A stretch of DNA of 64,000 nucleotides from Micavibrio sp. UBA7657 (lineage in GTDB: Bacteria > Pseudomonadota > Alphaproteobacteria > Micavibrionales > Micavibrionaceae). The DNA is taken from the NCBI GenBank assembly GCA_002483465.1, contig DLHX01000018.1:70307-134306 (forward strand), given 5' to 3'. The position numbers and the translations under genes were made by a program. Shown here one piece after another: positions 43,514-51,221 of this stretch. The notes beneath the pieces were generated by a model. It made no database searches. It was not told the origin of the DNA and worked only from the letters and a program-made list of their open reading frames with translations. The first letter of the stretch is position 1. Each line of letters opens with the position of its first letter.

Positions 43514-44371
43514 TTATTGCCCGCTCTTTTGGGACGTATTCTCGCTGGTACATGCGCTTTTGACAGGCTCAAGCGCCACCAGCTTCTGGGTGATGGAGAA
43601 ATCGTCATATTCGATGAACATGTCGCTGACCACGCCGTTGTCGTGGAGGCTGATATCCATTTCGTAATCCGACGTGGGCGAGGAATCCTTGATCGGGAAA
43701 AAAGCCAGTCGCACAGCATGCACAGGCGATTTCAGCAGAGCAGCGTCGATTTTTTTGGAGGGCTTAATATCCAGCACGGGAGGGGTTTTACCGACAAAGG
43801 CGTTGATTTCAACCGGGCCCTCATCATCCGCGCCGTCAAAGACGGTGGCGTTGTAAAATTTCTTCCCTTCCTTGATCGATTTGAGCACATTCATGGTGTG
43901 CATCATCGGGAAGACGCCGTTTTTCAGATCGAATTCCAATCCATCAGGTAAGGAATAAATCGCTTCGCCCGTGCCGTCCGCAGCGAGTGACGCGCGGCCA
44001 CGGAATTCCTCGAACAGCTGACCGTCACGTTTTCTCTGCGAGGTGAAATCGAGGCTCTTGCCGTCGAAGGATTCAAAAGTCGAAAAATCGCTCGTGATGC
44101 GCATCGGCTCGCTGTCGGCGTATTCGTACATCAGGTTGAAGCGGTGGTTGGCGAGCCAGCCATCGCAGGAGGGTTGCCATTCATAGAGCATCTGGCCGCT
44201 GATATTGACGATCTGCGAGCCGCTTTTGATGCCTGTGAGCTTGATGTCGTACAGCGCCTTGTGCGCGGCGATGCCGGCATGTTTCTCCATAGCGGGTATA
44301 TCGACGGCGGGCGCTGCGTATGCAGGCACGGTCAGGAGGAAGGTCAGGAATAAGGGAAGAAAACGGCGCAT
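43514..44371 (-). CDS. eipB: EipB (DUF1849) cell-envelope integrity protein
   Basis: 285 residues with a signal peptide (RRFLPLFLTFLLTVPAYA). The mature N-terminus HKALYDIKLTGIKSGSQIVN and the later SDFSTFESFDGKSLDF are typical of DUF1849. EipB forms a periplasmic beta-spiral that supports envelope integrity in Brucella. Cys69 and Cys274 are placed to make the single disulfide known for the family. ATG 44371 gives the proper signal peptide; a longer frame is possible but unlikely. divK lies 108 bp downstream on the same strand. Confidence 0.92.
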   Translation of the reverse strand: MRRFLPLFLTFLLTVPAYAAPAVDIPAMEKHAGIAAHKALYDIKLTGIKSGSQIVNISGQMLYEWQPSCDGWLANHRFNLMYEYADSEPMRITSDFSTFESFDGKSLDFTSQRKRDGQLFEEFRGRASLAADGTGEAIYSLPDGLEFDLKNGVFPMMHTMNVLKSIKEGKKFYNATVFDGADDEGPVEINAFVGKTPPVLDIKPSKKIDAALLKSPVHAVRLAFFPIKDSSPTSDYEMDISLHDNGVVSDMFIEYDDFSITQKLVALEPVKSACTSENTSQKSGQ

Positions 44372-44724
44372 GGGGCTCTTATTTCGCAAGGACAGGAACG
44401 TCATCATAACCAAAACCTCAGCAGCGGCAAAGAGTTCCGGGCGATGCCCGGCAATTTCGGCAGGACGGAAGTTCGTGCCAGCCCGGATTTCATTAAATCT
44501 ATGTTTTAAAAGGACAAAATCAAGGGCTGGCTGGTACGGTTATTGCATTATGTAATATAGACTGAAGATTTTCAGCCGCCTGCCGCCACCCCTGACCCCA
44601 AGCCACAGGCAGGCGTTCACACCCCCATGGCCCGGTTCGCGACCCCCCTCGCAGCCGGGCCATTCCTTTTGGTCCAAAGATTTTTGCACGCCGGACCCGG
44701 AAGGGCGTATAGTGTGCCTACACC
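44372..44724. other. Structured intergenic region between eipB and a coiled-coil gene
   Basis: No reading frame is convincing here. The half next to the coiled-coil gene holds four successive inverted repeats: CTGAA/TTCAG (44562-44575), CGCCTGCC/GGCAGGCG (44577-44615), ATGGCCCGG/CCGGGCCAT (44627-44663, followed by TTCCTTTT) and GGTCC/GGACC (44671-44697). A -10-like TATAGT at 44708-44713 with TTGCAC 18 bp upstream precedes the next ATG. It could hold a small RNA or divergent leader structures. Confidence 0.45.
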
Positions 44725-45726
44725 ATGTTTGAGATTGTTCCGCAAGTTGCCGAACGTTCTTTTACTTCTCCCCCGAGTACCAACAACGAGGCTACGCCGG
44801 ATTTTGTCTTTTACGACGATCTGCCGGATGATTTCAGCGACGCAGTTCATGTCGTCAACGCACCGCGCAAGCTGCCGAAAGCCGTTCAGGACTTCATAAG
44901 ACTGCAGAACGAAATCGCTTTCCGCGAAACAGGCGAAAATATCTCCATGGTTTCGCTGGCGGCGCTTGAGGCCAATTACGCCATCGATGGTGTGTTCCTC
45001 AAAAAACTGGCGAAGAAAAAGAAACCCGATTATTTAAAATTCCTGATGGAACAGCTCGAGGAGCTGATGGAATCAATTCGGAAGACATACCAGCAAGCGT
45101 GGGATGTGAAAATTTTCCATGCGGCCATCAGGAACGATATCAACGCCCACCTCGAGACTTTGAGCGACCGCGAAAGGGCGCGGATCATGCCCAACGTGAA
45201 GAGATATAAAGAGGAAATGCGGGAAATCAGGCAGACAATCACAGCGCACAAGAAGGCGCTGACCTCTTCGCAGCCCCCGGACAGCAGGACAATCCGCGCG
45301 ATACAGGAAGATCTAGACAATAAGACAACGAAACTTGAAAGTATTTACACACGCTTCCACAGACGGTTTTCTCAAATTAAAAACCGCAGAAAACAGGAAG
45401 CGATCATGGCGGGAAAAATAGCGCTGGCTGCGACTGACGTTCTTGCCGGAACCGGCGGCCTTCTTACAAAAGCAGCAACGTTGATGTCTGACTCTACGCT
45501 GCTTCAGTTTTCTTCTGCTTCGGAAGGTCGAGGCGGATATGAAGATCCTTCAACTGCTCGGCCGTCGGCTCGGATGGGGCATTCATCATCGGGTCTTCAT
45601 ACTGACCGTTCATCACAAATGCATTCACCTCGCGCAGGTTCGGCTCATGCGCCAAAATCATCACAAGACGGTCAATCCCAAACGCACAGCCCCCGTGAGG
45701 AGGCGCCCCGAAACGAAACGCATTGA
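44725..45726 (+). CDS. Coiled-coil protein of unknown function overlapping aspS
   Basis: 333 residues, no signal peptide. A helical, charged central part (about 85-235) with heptad-like segments (LMEQLEELMESIRKTYQQA, IQEDLDNKTTKLESIYTRF) is followed by a short Ala/Gly-rich hydrophobic stretch (AGKIALAATDVLAGTGGLL). The last 77 codons lie antisense to the 3' end of aspS and give a Ser/His/Pro-rich, disordered-looking tail. That part may be a read-through after loss of an earlier stop. I recognise no family. ATG 44725 lies only 12 bp after a -10-like hexamer, so a later start is possible. Confidence 0.65.
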   Translation: MFEIVPQVAERSFTSPPSTNNEATPDFVFYDDLPDDFSDAVHVVNAPRKLPKAVQDFIRLQNEIAFRETGENISMVSLAALEANYAIDGVFLKKLAKKKKPDYLKFLMEQLEELMESIRKTYQQAWDVKIFHAAIRNDINAHLETLSDRERARIMPNVKRYKEEMREIRQTITAHKKALTSSQPPDSRTIRAIQEDLDNKTTKLESIYTRFHRRFSQIKNRRKQEAIMAGKIALAATDVLAGTGGLLTKAATLMSDSTLLQFSSASEGRGGYEDPSTARPSARMGHSSSGLHTDRSSQMHSPRAGSAHAPKSSQDGQSQTHSPREEAPRNETH

Positions 45727-47296
45727 GCATGCCTGAGAATTTACGCTCCAGCACATCTTTGGGGTAGCCCGCTAGCGCGAAAGCTTTTTCCATGATGTCG
45801 GGGCGGTGGTTACGGATCGCGCCCGAGGAGATTTCAAAGCCGTTGCAGACGCAGTCATATTGATGCGCGAGTATTTGCAACGGATCGGTTTTTTCCAGTG
45901 TCTCTAGGCCGCCCTGCGGCATCGAAAACGGGTTGTGCGAGAATTCGATCTTCTGCGCGCGCTCGTCGAATTCATACATCGGGAAATCGACGACCCAGCA
46001 GAATTTGTAAACACCTTTTTCGCGGAGGCCTGCGTCATCGCAGATACGGTCACGCGCGGCGCCTGCGAGTTTGTTGGCTTCGGCCTCGGTGTTGCAGACA
46101 AAGAACACGACGTCGCCGTTTGAAATACCTGTCAAGTCGCGGAGTCTTTTCTGCGCTTCCGGCGCGACGAATTTGGCGATCGGGCCTTTGCCCTCTTCCG
46201 TTTCGAACGCGATGTAGCCAAGACCGGGCGCGCCTTCGCCTTGCGCCCAGCTATTTAATTTATCGAAGAAGCTGCGGGGCTGGGAGGCAACCTGCGGCAC
46301 GCGGATGGCGCGGACGCAGCCGCCCTTGGCGATGTAACCTTTGAATGCATTGAATGTGACATCGGCGCGCGCGAAAACTTCCGTAACGTCCGTGATGACC
46401 AGCGGGTTACGGAGATCGGGCTTGTCGCTGCCGTACTTCAGCATCGCGTCTTTGTAGGTGAGCTTCGGCAGCCATTCGACCTTGTGCTTCGTGCCGGTCC
46501 AGTCGGCGAATTCCTCGAACAGGCCCTTGATGACGGGCGTCATGGTGTCGTGGACTTCCTGCTCAGTGACAAATGACATCTCAACGTCGAGCTGGTAGTG
46601 CTCGGCAAGCCTGTCGGCGCGGCCGTCTTCGTCGCGGAAGCACGGCGCGACCTGGAAGTAGCGGTCGAACCCGGCGACCATAAGGAGTTGTTTGAATTGC
46701 TGCGGCGATTGCGGCAGGGCGTAGAATTTACCGGGGTGCAGGCGCGAGGGCACGAGATAGTCGCGCGCGCCTTCGGGCGATGAGGCCGTGAGGTTCGGTG
46801 TCTGGAATTCCTGGAAACCGGTTTCCCACATGCGCTTGCGCAGCCCGAAAATCACGGCGTTACGCAGGCGGATATTACGCTGCATTTTTTCGCGGCGGAG
46901 ATCGAGATAGCGGTGGCGGAGGCGGACATCTTCCCCTGCCCCGTCGTCTTCGGCGATCTGGAACGGGATGACGGCGGCGGGCGATTGCAGCGTGGCTTCG
47001 TCGATATACAATTCAATCTCGCCGGTCGGCATTTTGGCATTCACGGTTTCGGGCGTGCGCGCCTTAACCTTGCCTGTAACGGTGATAACCGATTCATTGC
47101 GCCATTTTCCGGCGGCTTCGAGCAACGGGGAATCCTGATCGACGACGCATTGCGTGACGCCGTAAGTGTCGCGGAGATCGATGAACAACACACCGCCGTG
47201 GTCGCGGATGCGGTGGATCCAGCCCGAGAGGCGGGCCTGCTGCCCGACATGGGATTTACGAAGTTCGTTGCATTTATGTGTACGGTAGCTGTGCAT
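45494..47296 (-). CDS. aspS: Aspartyl-tRNA synthetase
   Basis: 600 residues, a bacterial-type class II synthetase. An N-terminal OB fold (HVGQQARLSGWIHRIRDHGG) binds the anticodon. Motif 2 is FRDEDGRADRLAEHYQLDVEMSF (quoted in part: FRDEDGRADR) and motif 3 is FGAPPHGGCAFGIDRLVMIL. The bacterial GAD insertion lies between about 290 and 420. It charges tRNA-Asp. ATG 47296 matches the family start; a GTG 12 codons upstream is less likely. Its last 233 bp overlap the convergent coiled-coil gene. Confidence 0.96.
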   Translation of the reverse strand: MHSYRTHKCNELRKSHVGQQARLSGWIHRIRDHGGVLFIDLRDTYGVTQCVVDQDSPLLEAAGKWRNESVITVTGKVKARTPETVNAKMPTGEIELYIDEATLQSPAAVIPFQIAEDDGAGEDVRLRHRYLDLRREKMQRNIRLRNAVIFGLRKRMWETGFQEFQTPNLTASSPEGARDYLVPSRLHPGKFYALPQSPQQFKQLLMVAGFDRYFQVAPCFRDEDGRADRLAEHYQLDVEMSFVTEQEVHDTMTPVIKGLFEEFADWTGTKHKVEWLPKLTYKDAMLKYGSDKPDLRNPLVITDVTEVFARADVTFNAFKGYIAKGGCVRAIRVPQVASQPRSFFDKLNSWAQGEGAPGLGYIAFETEEGKGPIAKFVAPEAQKRLRDLTGISNGDVVFFVCNTEAEANKLAGAARDRICDDAGLREKGVYKFCWVVDFPMYEFDERAQKIEFSHNPFSMPQGGLETLEKTDPLQILAHQYDCVCNGFEISSGAIRNHRPDIMEKAFALAGYPKDVLERKFSGMLNAFRFGAPPHGGCAFGIDRLVMILAHEPNLREVNAFVMNGQYEDPMMNAPSEPTAEQLKDLHIRLDLPKQKKTEAA

Positions 47297-47420
47297 GGGG
47301 TTGTTATAACGATGTAAGCTTTTGATTTCCACCTGTTTTTAGAGTTAACTACGGCGCTTTTGGGGGGGTGGGGGCCCTGTTCCTTTCCCAATTTATAAGC
47401 GCGCGCATTGCGATCCAGAT

Positions 47421-47436
47421 CCCCGCCTTCGCGGGG
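47421..47436. repeat. Dispersed palindromic repeat, copy 3
   Basis: CCCCGC-CTTC-GCGGGG, preceded by CCAGAT. A shorter relative of the copies at 15879 and 19543. Confidence 0.55.
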
Positions 47437-47521
47437 AAGACAAAGAGATGGATTGCTTCGCCTGACCCGCAGGCTTGCAATGACGATGGGAAATTCTACG
47501 ACGTAAGCTCAAAAAGGTAAA

Positions 47522-47536
47522 GGAATTAATTCCTAT
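47522..47536. repeat. Repeated palindrome, left copy
   Basis: GGAATTAATTCCTAT contains the perfect 12-bp palindrome GGAATTAATTCC. An identical 15-bp copy lies at 47757-47771, on the other side of a 49-residue reading frame. Confidence 0.6.
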
Positions 47537-47614
47537 GTATATTTGACGTACTCAGATAAAAAATCAGGAACCATTCCCGCAAGTATCCGTTGATAACCGG
47601 ATCGGAATTCCGGA

Positions 47615-47764
47615 ATGACTAAATCCACATACAGGACGGAAATAGATGAGCTCGTGAACGGGCTGATCTCAAAAGGTGCTGACCGCGACCAAGTTATCAA
47701 CGCCCTTACGGATTGCGCCCTCAGTTTTCTTCACAAAACTCCCGATAAAATTGAGCGGAATTAA
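47615..47764 (+). CDS. 49-residue protein of unknown function
   Basis: MTKSTYRTEIDELVNGLISK starts the frame and HKTPDKIERN ends it. The sequence is helical and charged, with one cysteine (TDCALSF) and no membrane segment. No strong ribosome-binding site is visible. It lies between two copies of GGAATTAATTCCTAT, and its stop codon is inside the right-hand copy. The regular amino-acid composition suggests a real gene, but I recognise no family. Confidence 0.45.
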   Translation: MTKSTYRTEIDELVNGLISKGADRDQVINALTDCALSFLHKTPDKIERN

Positions 47765-47771
47765 TTCCTAT
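47757..47771. repeat. Repeated palindrome, right copy
   Basis: Identical to 47522-47536. It overlaps the end of the 49-residue frame and is 36 bp upstream of rnd, so it may act as an operator for rnd. Confidence 0.6.
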
Positions 47772-47806
47772 ATAAAAACAAGCTAACCCCCTGTAAACCA
47801 TGGGAC

Positions 47807-48964
47807 ATGATTATTACCGACCAAGGGGAGCTGACGAAGCTCTGCGAAAAACTAAGTGCCTTTCCGTACATCACGATCGACACGGAATTCCTGCGCGAAA
47901 AAACCTATTACCCGAAATTGTGCCTCGTCCAGGTAAGCGACCCTGACGGCAACGCCGCGGCCATCGACCCGATTGACGGCACCCTTGATCTCGCTCCCCT
48001 CTTCGATCTTTTTATGAATCCGAACGTCCTGAAGGTGATTCACTCGGGCCGGCAGGATTTAGAGATTTTTTACAATCTTACGGGCAAGGTCGTGACGCCG
48101 TTTTTCGACACGCAGATTGCGGCGATGGTCTGCGGGTACGGGGATTCTATCGGGTATGAAAGCCTGGTGCGCGGGCTGACGGGACACAGCCTCGATAAAT
48201 CGGTACAATTCACGGACTGGTCGAAGCGGCCACTCTCCAAGCGGCAGATCGATTACGCGCTGGGCGATGTGATTTATCTCGCGGAGATTTATAAAAAACT
48301 GGAACGCGAACTGGAGAAGCACGGGCGCACCGAATGGGTGTTCGAGGAAGAAGAAATTCTTGCCAACCCCGAGACCTATCAGAATTCGCCGGAGCGGGCG
48401 TGGGAACGGATCAAGCTGCGCAGCCCGAAGCCGAAGATGCTGGCGATTTTGAAAGAGCTGGCGGCGTGGCGCGAAAAACGCGCGCAGGACAAGAATTTAC
48501 CGCGCAGCTGGATCATGAAAGATGAAACGCTGGCCGATATGGCGGCGCAGATGCCGGAGACGGTGGAGCAGCTCAAGAAAATACGAGGGGTGACGCCGGA
48601 TATGGCGGGCGGGCATATCGGGAAGACGCTGCTCGAGATTATTGCCGCAGCCGCTTCCTCGGATAAAAACGCATGGCCGAAACCGGCGGAGCGGAAAATG
48701 ATTTCGCCGCAGGCGACGGCGACGATCGATATTCTCAAGATGCTTTTGAAAATCCAGGCATCGGAGCACGGCGTGGCGGCGAAACTGGTTGCGGACCAGG
48801 ACGATATTGAGCGGATCGCGACGGAAGATAACCCCGACATCGCGGCGCTGAAAGGCTGGCGGTTTGAAGTGTTCGGACGCGAGGCGCAGGCGCTGAAGGC
48901 CGGGGAAATCGCCGTCGGCCTCAAGAATTCAAAGATCACCAAATATAACGTTTCGGACCTGTAG
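47807..48964 (+). CDS. rnd: Ribonuclease D
   Basis: 385 residues. The DEDD exonuclease core shows the metal ligands in TIDTEFLRE, VIHSGRQDLEIF and, in the last motif, IDYALGDVIYLAEIY. An HRDC domain covers about 205-290 (ELAAWREKRAQDKNLPRSW). RNase D trims the 3' ends of tRNA precursors and other small RNAs. It is followed 3 bp later by a SixA-like gene, probably on the same transcript. Confidence 0.96.
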   Translation: MIITDQGELTKLCEKLSAFPYITIDTEFLREKTYYPKLCLVQVSDPDGNAAAIDPIDGTLDLAPLFDLFMNPNVLKVIHSGRQDLEIFYNLTGKVVTPFFDTQIAAMVCGYGDSIGYESLVRGLTGHSLDKSVQFTDWSKRPLSKRQIDYALGDVIYLAEIYKKLERELEKHGRTEWVFEEEEILANPETYQNSPERAWERIKLRSPKPKMLAILKELAAWREKRAQDKNLPRSWIMKDETLADMAAQMPETVEQLKKIRGVTPDMAGGHIGKTLLEIIAAAASSDKNAWPKPAERKMISPQATATIDILKMLLKIQASEHGVAAKLVADQDDIERIATEDNPDIAALKGWRFEVFGREAQALKAGEIAVGLKNSKITKYNVSDL

Positions 48965-48967
48965 CCG

Positions 48968-49462
48968 ATGAAGCGTCTGATGATATTGCGCCATGCTCAA
49001 ACTGCGCCTGCAGGCGAAGGCGGCGACCGCGAGCGCAAGCTGACACCGCAGGGACTTGAAGATGCGCGGATGCTCGGCGAGACGATGAAGGCAAAAAATT
49101 ATGTGCCGGATTTTATTTTATGCTCGCCGGTGACGCGTACGCGGCAGACGCTCGACCAGATCGCGGCCACGCTCGGGAAAATCCAGACCGAGTTTCAAAA
49201 GGTGATTTACGAAGGTGGGTACGAGGAGATTTTGAGTCTCGTGCGGAGTGTCGATGATTCCTGCATGGCGCTGCTGGTTGTCGGGCACAACCCGGCGATT
49301 CACCAGTTCGCGGCCAGCATGGCGCGCGAGGATCATGACCTGATGAACAGCCTGTCGTCGGGCTATGCACCGGCGACGTTGACGGTGCTTGATGTGCCCC
49401 GCGCGAGCTGGGCTGATTTACAGCCGGGCGAGAATTCTATTATCGATTTAATCGAGACTTAA
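48968..49462 (+). CDS. SixA-like phosphohistidine phosphatase
   Basis: 164 residues of the histidine phosphatase superfamily. The catalytic motif is LRHAQTAP, with Ala in place of the usual Gly of RHG; the C-terminal histidine is in VVGHNPAIHQFA. SixA removes phosphate from histidine-containing transfer domains, so it could act on the Hpt modules of the hybrid kinases in this window; that link is a guess. It ends 4 bp inside the convergent hdaA. Confidence 0.88.
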   Translation: MKRLMILRHAQTAPAGEGGDRERKLTPQGLEDARMLGETMKAKNYVPDFILCSPVTRTRQTLDQIAATLGKIQTEFQKVIYEGGYEEILSLVRSVDDSCMALLVVGHNPAIHQFAASMAREDHDLMNSLSSGYAPATLTVLDVPRASWADLQPGENSIIDLIET

Positions 49463-50160
49463 TCTTCCTGAAGTTCAGCAAGGACCTGGCGGAGCAGCGG
49501 CACTGAGATGCCGCGTTTTTGCGATAGCGCAAGCTTATCGGCGCGCTCGACGATGGTGCGGGCGGCGTCGAAGGAGCGTTCCATACGCGGTAAAATATAT
49601 TGAATGACATCGTTGTTAACAGACATCTGGCGGTCGCTGAATTGTTTGATCAGGACCGAGCCGAGCAGCATGTCGTCGGGCGGCTGAATCGGGACGGTGA
49701 GCGAGGCGCGGACGCGGGAAGCAAGATCGGCAACCGCGAACTGGGTCTGGGCGGGGGTCATGCGCATGGTGGCGAGAATGTTCCGCTTTTCACTCCAGAA
49801 AATATTGTAGAGGTGGAAGAGAGTCGTTTCGGCCTGGCGGTCGCCGAGCCACGGGTCTAAGCCGTCGATGACGAGATGTTTACCCGCCTCGGAAATCTGT
49901 TCAGCCGTGCGGGAAAGCAGCATTTCGGGACGGATCGTTTCGGCGCCGGCACGGTCGCGCCACACGGCGGCGAGGTGCGATTTTCCGGAGGCAGGCGGGC
50001 CGGAAATAATCATCAAAGGCGCGGGCCATTCCGGCCAGCGGTCGATCATGCTGACGGCGGCGACGTTGCAGGCGCCGATCAAAAAATCCTCGCGGCCCAG
50101 CGTCTGGCGGCTGCCGAGGTCTAACGGGATTTGCTGGAGAGCCTCACCCACGCTTGTCAC
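49459..50160 (-). CDS. hdaA: Hda-type regulator of DnaA inactivation
   Basis: 233 residues, DnaA-like AAA+ domain without the DNA-binding domain IV. QIPLDLG at the N-terminus is a typical clamp-binding motif. Walker A is SGPPASGKSHLA and the Walker B region is LVIDGLDPWLGD. Hda/HdaA bound to the sliding clamp stimulates ATP hydrolysis by DnaA after initiation. The start overlaps the permease stop by 17 bp, so the two are probably co-transcribed. Confidence 0.9.
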   Translation of the reverse strand: MTSVGEALQQIPLDLGSRQTLGREDFLIGACNVAAVSMIDRWPEWPAPLMIISGPPASGKSHLAAVWRDRAGAETIRPEMLLSRTAEQISEAGKHLVIDGLDPWLGDRQAETTLFHLYNIFWSEKRNILATMRMTPAQTQFAVADLASRVRASLTVPIQPPDDMLLGSVLIKQFSDRQMSVNNDVIQYILPRMERSFDAARTIVERADKLALSQKRGISVPLLRQVLAELQED

Positions 50161-51208
50161 CTTTGTAAAACGGGCTTGCTTTGTACTGACGGATGGCGAA
50201 AGCGGCGAGGACGCTGATGATCGCGGCGACAGGCACGGCGATTAAAAGGCCGAGGAAGCCGAGCAGGCTGGCGCCCGCCATCAAGACAAAGAATATCCAG
50301 AGCGGATGCAGGCCGACGCGGTCGCCGACGATTTTGGGGGTTAAAAGATTGCCCTCGATGATCTGGCCGATAATGAAGACGGAGGCCACGGCGAGTGCGA
50401 ATTGCCATTCACCGGTTTGCATCCATGCGGCCAGCGTGCCGACGAACAGGCCACCGACAGAGCCGACCATGGGGATGATAGAGAGCAAGCCGGAAGCAAG
50501 GCCGATCACAAAACCGTATTTGAGGCCGAGAACGGAGAGCGCGATGGCGTAAGATACGGCGAGGATGAGCGCAACGGTCACCTGCCCCCGGATGAAACCG
50601 GAGAGCTTGGTGTCGATCTCGCGGAACAAGCCCAAAATTGTGTCTTTACGTTTCGGCGGCATCAGGTCTTTGCCCCATGCAATGATGCGGGGCCACTCCT
50701 TCATCATAAAATAGGCAACAATCGGCGTGATAACAATCAGGCCGATTACGTGCAGCAAGGCCTGACCGCCCTGCGCGACACCGCCCGCAATAACGCCAGC
50801 GGCAGTTGCGGCTGTGCCCGCATGTTCCTTGGCGATTTCATTCAGGGCGGGCGTGCCTTCGGGATAAAGGAACGCCTCGAGCCGGGCGCGTTGCGGTGCC
50901 AGCAGGTCCTGAAGCCTGTCGAGATAAGCGGGGATGTTGTTACAGAGTTCGATGACTTCGCGCGTGATGACGGGAAGCGTTACCGCCAGAAGGCCGCCAA
51001 CAATCACCGAAAAGATACCGAGGATGAGCAGCGCGGCAGGACCGCGCTTGATTTTCCTGCGGCCCAGCGCATCGACGGCGGGATTTAAAAGATAGGCGAT
51101 GACTGCGCCCAGAATAAAAGGCAGCAGAATCTCGCTGAAGACGAACAGCAGCAGGATAAAGGAAGCAAGAGCTAGGCCCCAGAATATGAAATGGCGCTGC
51201 GCGGTCAT
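50144..51208 (-). CDS. AI-2E family (PerM) membrane transporter
   Basis: 354 residues with about eight membrane segments and a central soluble loop. Motifs include LPFILGAVIAYLLNPAVD near the N-terminus and, in the last third, GLLSIIPMVGSVGGLFVG and LTPKIVGDRVGLHPLWIF. The family includes autoinducer-2 exporters and Na+/H+ antiporters; the substrate is unknown. Its place between a DUF2066 protein and hdaA, next to purM, is conserved in many alphaproteobacteria. Confidence 0.92.
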   Translation of the reverse strand: MTAQRHFIFWGLALASFILLLFVFSEILLPFILGAVIAYLLNPAVDALGRRKIKRGPAALLILGIFSVIVGGLLAVTLPVITREVIELCNNIPAYLDRLQDLLAPQRARLEAFLYPEGTPALNEIAKEHAGTAATAAGVIAGGVAQGGQALLHVIGLIVITPIVAYFMMKEWPRIIAWGKDLMPPKRKDTILGLFREIDTKLSGFIRGQVTVALILAVSYAIALSVLGLKYGFVIGLASGLLSIIPMVGSVGGLFVGTLAAWMQTGEWQFALAVASVFIIGQIIEGNLLTPKIVGDRVGLHPLWIFFVLMAGASLLGFLGLLIAVPVAAIISVLAAFAIRQYKASPFYKGDKRG

Positions 51209-51221
51209 GGATTATCCCTTC

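Larger units (their letters stand above)
47297..47614. other. Non-coding gap upstream of aspS with dispersed repeats
   Basis: No gene is visible. It contains a palindrome at 47421-47436 and the partner sequence GGATTGCTTCGCC ... GCTTGCAATGACG (47450-47485), both of the kind found scattered through alphaproteobacterial genomes. A second palindrome, GGAATTAATTCC, is at 47522-47533. Confidence 0.6.

Noticed and set aside
44620..44724. SRP (4.5S) or 6S RNA in the structured gap
   Set aside because: The stems are clear, but I could not find the conserved SRP tip sequence or a 6S-like central bubble, so it is left as an unnamed structured region.
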